Assembly (NCBI GenBank): GCA_009703165.1
Contig: WLGP01000058.1
Location: 1 to 6,329, forward strand
Source: Actinomycetota bacterium
Lineage (GTDB): Bacteria > Actinomycetota > Actinomycetes > Nanopelagicales > Nanopelagicaceae
DNA: 6,329 nucleotides
Direction: 5' to 3'
Made by a program: the position numbers and the translations under genes. How positions within the stretch are numbered: position 1 is the stretch's first letter; the number at the start of each line of letters is the position of its first letter. The notes under the pieces were generated by a model. The model did no database searches. It was not told the origin of the DNA and saw only the letters and a program-made list of their open reading frames with translations. Shown here piece after piece: positions 1 to 5,723 of this stretch.

Positions 1-1166
1 AGAGCCCATCGATTCTTCGAAAGCCGCTGATCTCTCGCGATAGCCAATTAATGGTTGCAGGGCTGCAGGCACTTGGCATCGATATCGTTGAAGAATCAGA
101 TGGAAGTTGGCATGTAACACCTGGACCACTCAAAGGTCAGGCCCAAATTGATGTTGGTAACGCCGGAACTGTGATGCGTTTTCTTCCACCACTTGCTGCC
201 CTGGCACAAGGTGAAGTTTCTTTCGATGGCGATCCTCGTTCATATGAACGTCCATTAGGGCCAGTTATTAGCGCACTTGAAGAGCTAGGAATTTCTATCG
301 ACCACGATGGTCGTTATAGCTTGCCAATGAGTATCAAGGGTGTTGGCGCAATCCCTGGTGGCGAAATAACCATCGATGCAAGTAAATCAAGTCAATTCTT
401 ATCTGCTCTACTTTTGATCGGCCCAAGTATGGTCAATGGAATCTCTGTCACACATCAAGGTGGCGAACTTCCATCAATGCCACATATCGATATGACAGTT
501 GCGATGCTCCGCGATTTCGGTGCCACCGTGACCGTCGATCGCGATGCACAACGCTGGAGCGTTGCACCCGGTGATCTCCATGGTGTTGATCTTGTGATTG
601 AACCCGATCTATCAAATGCGGCGCCATTCTTATCTCTTGCCATGGTCTGTGGCGGCAGCATCACCATCGCGGATTGGCCACGGGCGACAACACAACCAGG
701 TGATCAACTGCGCGAAATCTTTACACGTATGGGCTCAACAGTTGAATTTACAGATGCAGGCTTGAAGTTAACTGGCGGGAAAACAATTCGTGGAATTGAT
801 ATCGATCTCCATGATGTCGGTGAGTTAACTCCATCGATTGCAGCCCTTGCAGCCCTTGCCGATTCACCATCACATCTTCGCGGCATCGCCCATCTTCGCC
901 TTCATGAGACAGATCGACTTGCTGCTCTCACACGTGAAATTAATGGCCTTGGTGGCGCTGTCACTGAAGAAGAGAGTGTTCTCCATATTGATCCAACGCA
1001 AGGTGGGCTCCACGGTGGAACTTTTCACACATATGAAGATCACCGTCTTGCTACAGCAGGAGCTGTTATTGGCTTAGTTGTTGAAGATGTACTTGTTGAA
1101 AATATTGCGACAACGAGAAAGACACTCCCTGATTTCCCTGGACTCTGGTCGAGCCTTCTTCGATGA
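1..1166 (+). CDS. aroA: 3-phosphoshikimate 1-carboxyvinyltransferase (EPSP synthase), 5'-truncated by window edge
   Basis: EPSP synthase joins phosphoenolpyruvate to shikimate 3-phosphate in the cytoplasm, the sixth step of the shikimate pathway. The frame stays open from position 3 to the window edge and reads SPSILRKPLISRDSQLMVAG, which matches the conserved family segment before 'LM..L..LG'. The ATG at 51 is therefore internal and the true start lies upstream. Visible motifs: GNAGTVMRF (nt 156-182), DGDPRSYERPLGP, SKSSQFLSALLL, EPDLSNAAPFLSLA, GELTPSIAALAALA, HLRLHETDRL (nt 891-920), YEDHRLA (nt 1032 on) and the C-terminal ATTRKTLPDFPGLW with its PEP-binding lysine. Compared with the E. 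coli enzyme, Pro101 is Phe, Asp313 is Glu and the Lys of KETDRL is His. From memory the Glu and His are usual in actinobacterial homologues. About 388 codons are visible, against about 430 in the whole family protein, so roughly 40-50 are missing. The stop TGA overlaps the rsgA start. Confidence 0.96.
   Translation, partial: SPSILRKPLISRDSQLMVAGLQALGIDIVEESDGSWHVTPGPLKGQAQIDVGNAGTVMRFLPPLAALAQGEVSFDGDPRSYERPLGPVISALEELGISIDHDGRYSLPMSIKGVGAIPGGEITIDASKSSQFLSALLLIGPSMVNGISVTHQGGELPSMPHIDMTVAMLRDFGATVTVDRDAQRWSVAPGDLHGVDLVIEPDLSNAAPFLSLAMVCGGSITIADWPRATTQPGDQLREIFTRMGSTVEFTDAGLKLTGGKTIRGIDIDLHDVGELTPSIAALAALADSPSHLRGIAHLRLHETDRLAALTREINGLGGAVTEEESVLHIDPTQGGLHGGTFHTYEDHRLATAGAVIGLVVEDVLVENIATTRKTLPDFPGLWSSLLR
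1163..1166 (+). promoter_or_regulatory. ATGA stop/start overlap of aroA and rsgA
   Basis: The aroA stop TGA (1164-1166) shares bases with the rsgA ATG (1163-1165). With no good Shine-Dalgarno before rsgA, this arrangement is typical of translational coupling by terminating ribosomes; the coupling itself is inferred. Confidence 0.75.
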
Positions 1167-2194
1167 CACCATATTCATACGATGAATCCGATGTGCGGAT
1201 TCGCCCATCACGGAGAACCCGTCCACGCAGTAAAGATCGACCATCACATGATGGCGCTATCTACGCCCTCGTTACAACGGTAGATCGCGGTCGCACTACC
1301 TGCATTACAGATGATGCGGTAATTGTGACGGCGATGAAGGCGCGCGAACTTGGGCCTAAATCAGTTGTCGTCGGAGATCGCGTCAAGGTCGTCGGAGATG
1401 TCAGCGGCACCGAAGGAACACTTGCTCGCATCGTCTCTGTTGAGCCACGTCGAAATTCCTTAAGCCGTACTGTCGATGATGCAGCTCAGGTTGAACGGAC
1501 GATCGTTGCAAATATTGATCAACTAGTAATCGTTGCCGCAGTGACAAACCCTGAACCACGTCGCGGCCTTATCGATCGCTTCTTAGTCTGCGCCTTCCAC
1601 GAAAACATAACTCCATACCTTTTAATGACAAAGACCGATCTGGCACCACTTCCTGATTTCGTTGAAGAGTATCGAAAACTCGGTGTACATATCCTTACCT
1701 CTTCATCCAAGGCTGAGAGTCACGAGAGCGATTTGGCGAAGGTAAAGAGCGTGCTCCTTGGAAAGACATCAGTACTCGTTGGCCACTCAGGCGTTGGTAA
1801 ATCAACGTTAATCAACGCTCTTGTCCCACACGCAGGTCGCATCACAGGCGATGTCAACGTTGTTACTGGTCGCGGTCGCCACACATCTTCGAGTGCGATC
1901 GCACTTCCTTTATCGTCAGAGCTTGAAGGCCAAGACGGTTGGATCATTGATACGCCAGGAATTCGCGCATTTGGTTTGGCTCACCTTGATTCCAATCGCA
2001 TCATCGCCTCCTTTGCAGATATTGCTGAAGTAACGCAGGGCTGCCTTCCAAATTGCAGCCACTACGAGCCATCCTGTCGCCTCAATGAATGGGTGAAACC
2101 GGGCGGTGTTATCGATGAAGAGCGCCTCACGCGCGTGACGAGTCTGAGATCACTTCTTGAGTTAAAAGATAAGAACCCTGCGCTGAGCGAGTAA
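1163..2194 (+). CDS. rsgA: Ribosome small subunit-dependent GTPase A (RsgA/YjeQ)
   Basis: RsgA is a circularly permuted GTPase that binds the maturing 30S subunit and helps complete and check its decoding centre. The 343-residue product has the permuted order: an OB-fold region (about 30-100, with VVGDRVKVVGDV), G4 TKTD (156-159), G1 GHSGVGKST (207-215), switch I GRGRHTSS (236-243), G3 DTPG (263-266), then a zinc-binding tail C294-x3-C298-x-H300-x4-C305. The E. coli spacing is C-x4-C-x-H-x5-C, so both intervals are one residue shorter here, as I recall for actinobacterial homologues. The first 30 residues hold a basic stretch (RIRPSRRTRPRSKDRPSH) characteristic of Actinobacteria, possibly rRNA-contacting (inference). 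The ATG at 1163 overlaps the aroA stop (ATGA) with no strong Shine-Dalgarno upstream, which suggests coupled translation. All catalytic motifs are intact. Confidence 0.97.
   Translation: MTPYSYDESDVRIRPSRRTRPRSKDRPSHDGAIYALVTTVDRGRTTCITDDAVIVTAMKARELGPKSVVVGDRVKVVGDVSGTEGTLARIVSVEPRRNSLSRTVDDAAQVERTIVANIDQLVIVAAVTNPEPRRGLIDRFLVCAFHENITPYLLMTKTDLAPLPDFVEEYRKLGVHILTSSSKAESHESDLAKVKSVLLGKTSVLVGHSGVGKSTLINALVPHAGRITGDVNVVTGRGRHTSSSAIALPLSSELEGQDGWIIDTPGIRAFGLAHLDSNRIIASFADIAEVTQGCLPNCSHYEPSCRLNEWVKPGGVIDEERLTRVTSLRSLLELKDKNPALSE
1892..1905. repeat. 14-base perfect palindrome inside rsgA
   Basis: AGTGCGATCGCACT reads the same on both strands and contains GCGATCGC. It lies in the rsgA coding region just after the switch I motif. 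A palindrome this long is expected about 0.4 times by chance in a window of this size, so it may be coincidence. Confidence 0.4.
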
Positions 2195-2219
2195 ATAGCG
2201 GTAAAGATAGACTGGGGCC

Positions 2220-3053
2220 ATGTCGAGCTCAACAAGTGGCCTATCGCCATCTGATTCAAAGTATTCAGCAGAGCTTGCATTTGCCTTAACCCTTGCAGAT
2301 CGCGCAGATGCAATCTCGCTCTCGCGATATCACGCACTTGATTTAGAGATCACAACAAAGCCAGATAACACTCCTGTGACCGATGCCGATAAGGCTGTCG
2401 AGCGCGCGATCATCGATGCAATTGCAGCACAGTATCCAACAGATGGAGTTGTCGGTGAAGAATTTGGTAGCACCGGCGGCAAAGATCGTTATTGGATTAT
2501 CGATCCGATTGATGGAACAAAGAATTTTTTGCGTGGTGTTCCGACCTGGGCAACTCTTATTGCACTCGTTGAGAATGAGAAAGTCGTTGTAAGTGTTGTC
2601 TCATCTCCTGCCCTCTATCGCCGTTGGTATGCAACAGAGGGTGGCGGCGCCTATGTCCTTGAGGGCAAAGTTGGTGTGGCCGATCTTCAACCGGCATCGC
2701 GAAAGTTATCGGTCTCTAAAGTGTCTGCAATGAGTGATGCTTCGATTGCATATTCAGATTTCCAAGGGTGGGGCGCACGTCGCCAAGCCTTTGAAAAGTT
2801 ACTCGATAGCGCCTGGCGCAGCAGAGGTATGGGAGATTTCTGGTCACATATGCTCGTGGCCGAAGGCGCAGTCGATGTCGCTATCGAACCTTCTCTTGCT
2901 CTCTGGGATATGGCAGCCCTTGATCTGATTGTCCGTGAAGCAGGCGGAAGATTTTCATCCCTTGATGGAGTTGACGGACCGTTTGGACCGAATGCGATCT
3001 CATCAAATGGCGCGCTTCACGAGGTAATACTCGAAGCGCTAAATAAGCAATAA
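2220..3053 (+). CDS. hisN: Histidinol-phosphatase, inositol-monophosphatase family (HisN type)
   Basis: The protein is a Mg2+-dependent phosphatase of the inositol monophosphatase fold. In Actinobacteria this subtype removes phosphate from L-histidinol phosphate, the penultimate part of histidine synthesis. Metal-site motifs are complete: KPDNTPVTDADKAVE (47-61), GEE (79-81), WIIDPIDGTKNF (92-103, with D95 and D98) and LWDMAALDLIVREAGG (228-243, with D230). The subtype call rests on LADRADAISLSRYHALDL (25-42), SDASIAYSDFQGW (172-184) and WRSRGMGDFWSHMLVAEG (199-216), which closely resemble HisN of Streptomyces as I remember it rather than SuhB or CysQ. At 277 residues it is slightly longer than usual because of a Ser-rich N-terminus. 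The ATG at 2220 is the only start candidate: a TAG at 2208-2210 closes the frame upstream and there is no other start codon early on. Its ribosome binding site is poor (GGGG two bases before the ATG). Substrate choice over other IMPase activities is inferred from sequence. Confidence 0.9.
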   Translation: MSSSTSGLSPSDSKYSAELAFALTLADRADAISLSRYHALDLEITTKPDNTPVTDADKAVERAIIDAIAAQYPTDGVVGEEFGSTGGKDRYWIIDPIDGTKNFLRGVPTWATLIALVENEKVVVSVVSSPALYRRWYATEGGGAYVLEGKVGVADLQPASRKLSVSKVSAMSDASIAYSDFQGWGARRQAFEKLLDSAWRSRGMGDFWSHMLVAEGAVDVAIEPSLALWDMAALDLIVREAGGRFSSLDGVDGPFGPNAISSNGALHEVILEALNKQ

Positions 3054-3079
3054 AGAAGTAATAGGGTGGCAGTACCGAT

Positions 3080-5431
3080 GTGCAGGAAGAGGTAAAAGTG
3101 GCTGAGGATATTTCGATCGACTTAATGCGACATCGCGAGCCTGAAATCAAGGTCGATCTCGAGAAGACAACCTTGGTTGCGACAACTTTCGCCGTCACAG
3201 GAATGACATGTTCTTCATGTGTGGCTTCCGTTGAAAGAGCGCTCAACGCAGTTCCAGGTGTGCGCGCATCAGTGAACTTTGCTAGCGAGACAGTTCACGT
3301 CTTAGCGCCAGAAGAGATTCCGGCTCAAACAATTATCTCTAAGATCAAATCAGCTGGTTACGGTGCAACCTTGCTTGAAGATAGCCAAGGGCCTGCGCTA
3401 CAGAATCGGAAGTCAGCTCTCGCGTTGTTCTGGGCAATTCTCTTTGCAGTACCTGCAATCTCTGTCTCAATGGTGATGGAGTGGCATATGTGGATCGATA
3501 TGCAGGTCCACGAACTTCTCGACATCCTTGGATTGCCGCATCCGCTCTACTCACCAACTGCCTGGGTTGCAATCGCTCTGACCACACCTCTTATTCTCTT
3601 TGTAGCGTGGCCAATCCATCGCGCCGCAATTCGCAATCTCACTCATCCAACGATGGATACCTTGATCTCAATGGGATCAATTGCAGCCTTTACCTGGTCA
3701 ATCTATGCAAATTCAACTGGCGATGGCGATGTCTATACCGAAGTTGCCGCAGGCGTCCTTCTCTTTGTCATCCTTGGTCGCTTCTTAGAATCTCGCGCTA
3801 AGCACCGCGCAAGTAGCGCACTCACTTCGTTGCTCTCGTTAAGCGCTAAGGAAGTAACCGTTCTTCGTAATGGTTTAGAGGTGTTGATCCCTATTGAGCA
3901 CTTAGTTATTGGTGATGAGTTTGTCGTAAAGCCAGGTGCTCGTATTCCAACAGATGGCGTGATTATCTCTGGTAACTCTTCAGTTGATAACTCGATGTTG
4001 ACCGGTGAATCTATGCCAGTAGATGTTGCGCCAGGATCTTCAGTAATCGGTGCATCGATGAATAACAACGGCCGCATTATTGTCCGTGCCACACGTATCG
4101 GAAGCGATACCGAGCTTGCCCGAATTACTGCGATGGTCGTTGAGGCACAGAGTGCAAAGGCGCCTATTCAGCGTTTAGCAGATCGCATCTCTGCAGTCTT
4201 TGTACCTATCGTTACCTTGGTTGCAATCGGTACCTTCTTTCTTTGGTACTACTACCTTGATGCTGCCCTAAATGGTGGCGATGGACGTTCACTTTCAACC
4301 TCGATCTCTGTTGCCATCACAGTCCTTGTGATCGCCTGCCCATGTGCTCTTGGCCTTGCAACACCGGTTGCACTCGTTGTCGCATCAGGACGTGGTGCAT
4401 CTCGCGGAATTGTTCTACGTAAGCCACATGTACTCGAACTTGCTAAGGCTGTCGATGTTGCTCTCTTTGATAAGACAGGAACACTGACAAGTGGCGTAAT
4501 GAAGGTCGGCGATGTTTTGATCCCAACGAGCGCCCAAAAGGCACTTGGATCTGAAATGTCTGCCGCCATTAATGAGCGCGCAATTCTCTCAACTGCTCTC
4601 ACGCTAGAAAACGCCAATGATCATCCGATCGCAAAGGCAATTTCTGCATATGCAATCTCGCGCGGTGCAACGCTGGCACCTCTGACAGATTTCACGCAGA
4701 CTCCAGGATCAGGAGTTGGCGGGCGAGTTACAGTTGGCCAATTCTCACCTGTTGTCTTAATTGGCACACCTGAGGCGATTGCACATAGCTCTGTTCCCTT
4801 TGATCCACACATTGTTGCCGGAATTGAACAGGCGCGTACTCGCGGTGAGAGCGTCTCAGTCTTGGCATGGGATGGTGTTGCGCTAGCTCTCTTTACAACT
4901 TCTGATGAAGTCAAGGTAGATTCGGCAGATACTGTTGCAGCGTTGATTAACCGCGGAATTACTCCGTGGCTTGTTACCGGTGATAACAAGGAGAGTGCCG
5001 CACACATCGCATCTCTTGTTGGAATTCCTGCAACCAATGTCATTGCACATACATTGCCGCAAGAGAAGTTGAAAGTTGTTGAAGATTTCAAGGCGCAAGG
5101 AAAGACAGTCCTGATGATCGGCGATGGCATCAACGATGCAGCAGCGTTAGCAGCGGCTGATTTGAGTATTGCAATGGGAACAGGAACTGATTCAGCAATC
5201 GGTAGCGCTGATATCACCTTGATGCGCCCAGGCTTGATGGGCGTTGTAAATGCACTCGCACTTGCTACCCGCACGCTACGCACCATAAAGGTCAACCTTG
5301 GCTGGGCCTTTGCCTATAACGTCATCGGCATTCCGATTGCAATCGCTGGCGCGCTCACACCAATGTATGCGGCGGCAGCAATGGCTGCGAGCTCACTCCT
5401 TGTCGTGGCTAACTCACTTCGCATTCGCTAA
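3080..5431 (+). CDS. copA: Cu(I)-exporting P1B-1-type ATPase
   Basis: This inner-membrane ATPase should pump Cu(I) out of the cytoplasm. Domains in order: an N-terminal heavy-metal-associated domain with GMTCSSC (41-47); four hydrophobic segments (about 112-132, 158-177, 192-210, 221-237); actuator domain with TGES (308-311); a fifth segment (about 371-392); CPC (420-422) in the sixth; phosphorylation loop DKTGTLT (464-470, D464 is the acceptor); nucleotide-domain HP (515-516) with GSGVGG (543-548); TGDN (633-636); GDGIND (681-686); and two last segments with YN (746-747) and MAASS (768-772). CPC plus YN plus MxxSS is the P1B-1 monovalent copper signature; silver is likely also carried. The 783 residues are normal for a single-HMA member and nothing is missing. 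GTG 3080 and GTG 3098 are both possible starts. It lies 26 bases after hisN with no visible promoter, and no CsoR- or CopZ-like gene is present. Confidence 0.95.
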   Translation: MQEEVKVAEDISIDLMRHREPEIKVDLEKTTLVATTFAVTGMTCSSCVASVERALNAVPGVRASVNFASETVHVLAPEEIPAQTIISKIKSAGYGATLLEDSQGPALQNRKSALALFWAILFAVPAISVSMVMEWHMWIDMQVHELLDILGLPHPLYSPTAWVAIALTTPLILFVAWPIHRAAIRNLTHPTMDTLISMGSIAAFTWSIYANSTGDGDVYTEVAAGVLLFVILGRFLESRAKHRASSALTSLLSLSAKEVTVLRNGLEVLIPIEHLVIGDEFVVKPGARIPTDGVIISGNSSVDNSMLTGESMPVDVAPGSSVIGASMNNNGRIIVRATRIGSDTELARITAMVVEAQSAKAPIQRLADRISAVFVPIVTLVAIGTFFLWYYYLDAALNGGDGRSLSTSISVAITVLVIACPCALGLATPVALVVASGRGASRGIVLRKPHVLELAKAVDVALFDKTGTLTSGVMKVGDVLIPTSAQKALGSEMSAAINERAILSTALTLENANDHPIAKAISAYAISRGATLAPLTDFTQTPGSGVGGRVTVGQFSPVVLIGTPEAIAHSSVPFDPHIVAGIEQARTRGESVSVLAWDGVALALFTTSDEVKVDSADTVAALINRGITPWLVTGDNKESAAHIASLVGIPATNVIAHTLPQEKLKVVEDFKAQGKTVLMIGDGINDAAALAAADLSIAMGTGTDSAIGSADITLMRPGLMGVVNALALATRTLRTIKVNLGWAFAYNVIGIPIAIAGALTPMYAAAAMAASSLLVVANSLRIR
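3084..3092 (+). promoter_or_regulatory. Possible Shine-Dalgarno site supporting an internal GTG start of copA
   Basis: AGGAAGAGG ends five bases before an in-frame GTG at 3098-3100, which is ideal spacing. The upstream GTG at 3080 has AGGGTGG (3063-3069) ten bases before it, a less ideal distance. Either start leaves the HMA domain intact; the choice changes only six residues. Confidence 0.5.
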
Positions 5432-5453
5432 CATAATGAGTCTTAGAGTTACC

Positions 5454-5459
5454 AGGAGG
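5454..5459 (+). promoter_or_regulatory. Strong Shine-Dalgarno site of the 78-residue gene
   Basis: AGGAGG matches the consensus exactly and lies seven bases before the ATG at 5467. It is the only perfect Shine-Dalgarno site in front of any gene start in the window, and it is the main reason to accept this short reading frame as a real gene with that start. Confidence 0.85.
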
Positions 5460-5466
5460 ATCAGGA

Positions 5467-5703
5467 ATGGGACTTTTTAACTTCATTACGAAGTTCTTTA
5501 GGAAAACTGAGGTTCCACTCACTCCTGAGCAGGAGCTTGCTCTAAGGGAAGAAATGCGCATCATGCGTGATCTACAACGTCATGGCGAACGTAGGCCAAC
5601 TACACCATCAACACTTCCGCGGGGTTGGGAATCAGGCGTTGGTGGCAAGGCAGTAGAAGGTCATATTTGGTTCGGCCCGATTGACAATCGCCCAAACAAT
5701 TAA
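5467..5703 (+). CDS. Small protein of unknown function with amphipathic N-terminus
   Basis: I do not recognise this 78-residue protein. It is supported as a gene by a perfect AGGAGG seven bases before the ATG and by its place 35 bases after copA on the same strand. Three parts are visible. Residues 1-13 (MGLFNFITKFFRK) alternate Phe/Leu/Ile with Lys/Arg and could form an amphipathic membrane-surface helix. Residues 17-39 are a charged, probably helical stretch (PEQELALREEMRIMRDLQRH). Residues 44-51 are Pro/Thr-rich and lead to a Gly-rich tail with GWESGVGG and HIWFGPIDNR. There is no long transmembrane segment, signal peptide, Cys pair or His cluster, so a copper chaperone of the CopZ type is not supported. 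A membrane-associated accessory protein is one guess from the N-terminus. Co-transcription with copA is inferred from spacing only. Confidence 0.75.
   Translation: MGLFNFITKFFRKTEVPLTPEQELALREEMRIMRDLQRHGERRPTTPSTLPRGWESGVGGKAVEGHIWFGPIDNRPNN
5479..5495 (+). repeat. Short inverted repeat at the start of the 78-residue gene
   Basis: AACTTC and GAAGTT form a perfect six-base-pair stem around the loop ATTAC, beginning 12 bases after the start ATG. In the mRNA it would sit within the region covered by the initiating ribosome. The stem is AT-rich and short, so it may have no role. Confidence 0.35.
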
Positions 5704-5723
5704 GTACTTTCTTTGTAAACGAC
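5704..5723. other. Convergent gap without a recognisable terminator
   Basis: Only 20 bases separate the stop of the + strand small gene from the stop of the - strand DUF4389-like gene. The gap is AT-rich, begins inside a small AAGTACTT palindrome (5702-5709) and has no GC-rich stem followed by a T run on either strand. A weak stem CTTAA-CCC-TTAAG (5723-5735) overlaps the end of the - strand gene. Confidence 0.5.

Noticed and set aside
840..860. Nine-base direct repeat of CAGCCCTTG in aroA
   Set aside because: It encodes the repeated Ala-Ala-Leu of a conserved helix and is explained by protein sequence and codon choice.
838..1077. A 79-codon + strand open frame inside aroA
   Set aside because: It is in another frame of the conserved HETDRL/EDHRL region, and its product has no recognisable motif.
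2881..3246. A 121-codon - strand frame spanning the hisN-copA junction
   Set aside because: It covers conserved codons of both genes and reads as an arbitrary reverse translation of them; no sign of a real gene.
3733..4617. Two further - strand open frames of 119-121 codons opposite copA (3733-4092 and 4252-4617)
   Set aside because: Both are antisense shadows of actuator and CPC-region codons, with no ribosome binding site or family resemblance.
4621..5295. A 224-codon open frame on the - strand inside copA
   Set aside because: It lies wholly antisense to the conserved nucleotide-binding and hinge regions of copA, its product is low-complexity Ala/Ser/Thr/Pro/Ile without a recognisable motif, and openness there follows from the codon use of copA.
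5400..5437. CATAAT at 5432-5437 as a promoter -10 element for the small gene
   Set aside because: TTGTCG, the nearest -35-like hexamer, is at 5400-5405, 26 bases away, and no match sits at 16-18 bases, so a dedicated promoter is not supported.
5678..5690. CGATTGACAATCG inverted repeat near the end of the small gene as a terminator
   Set aside because: The stem is only four to five pairs once a loop is allowed, lies before the stop codon and is not followed by a T run.
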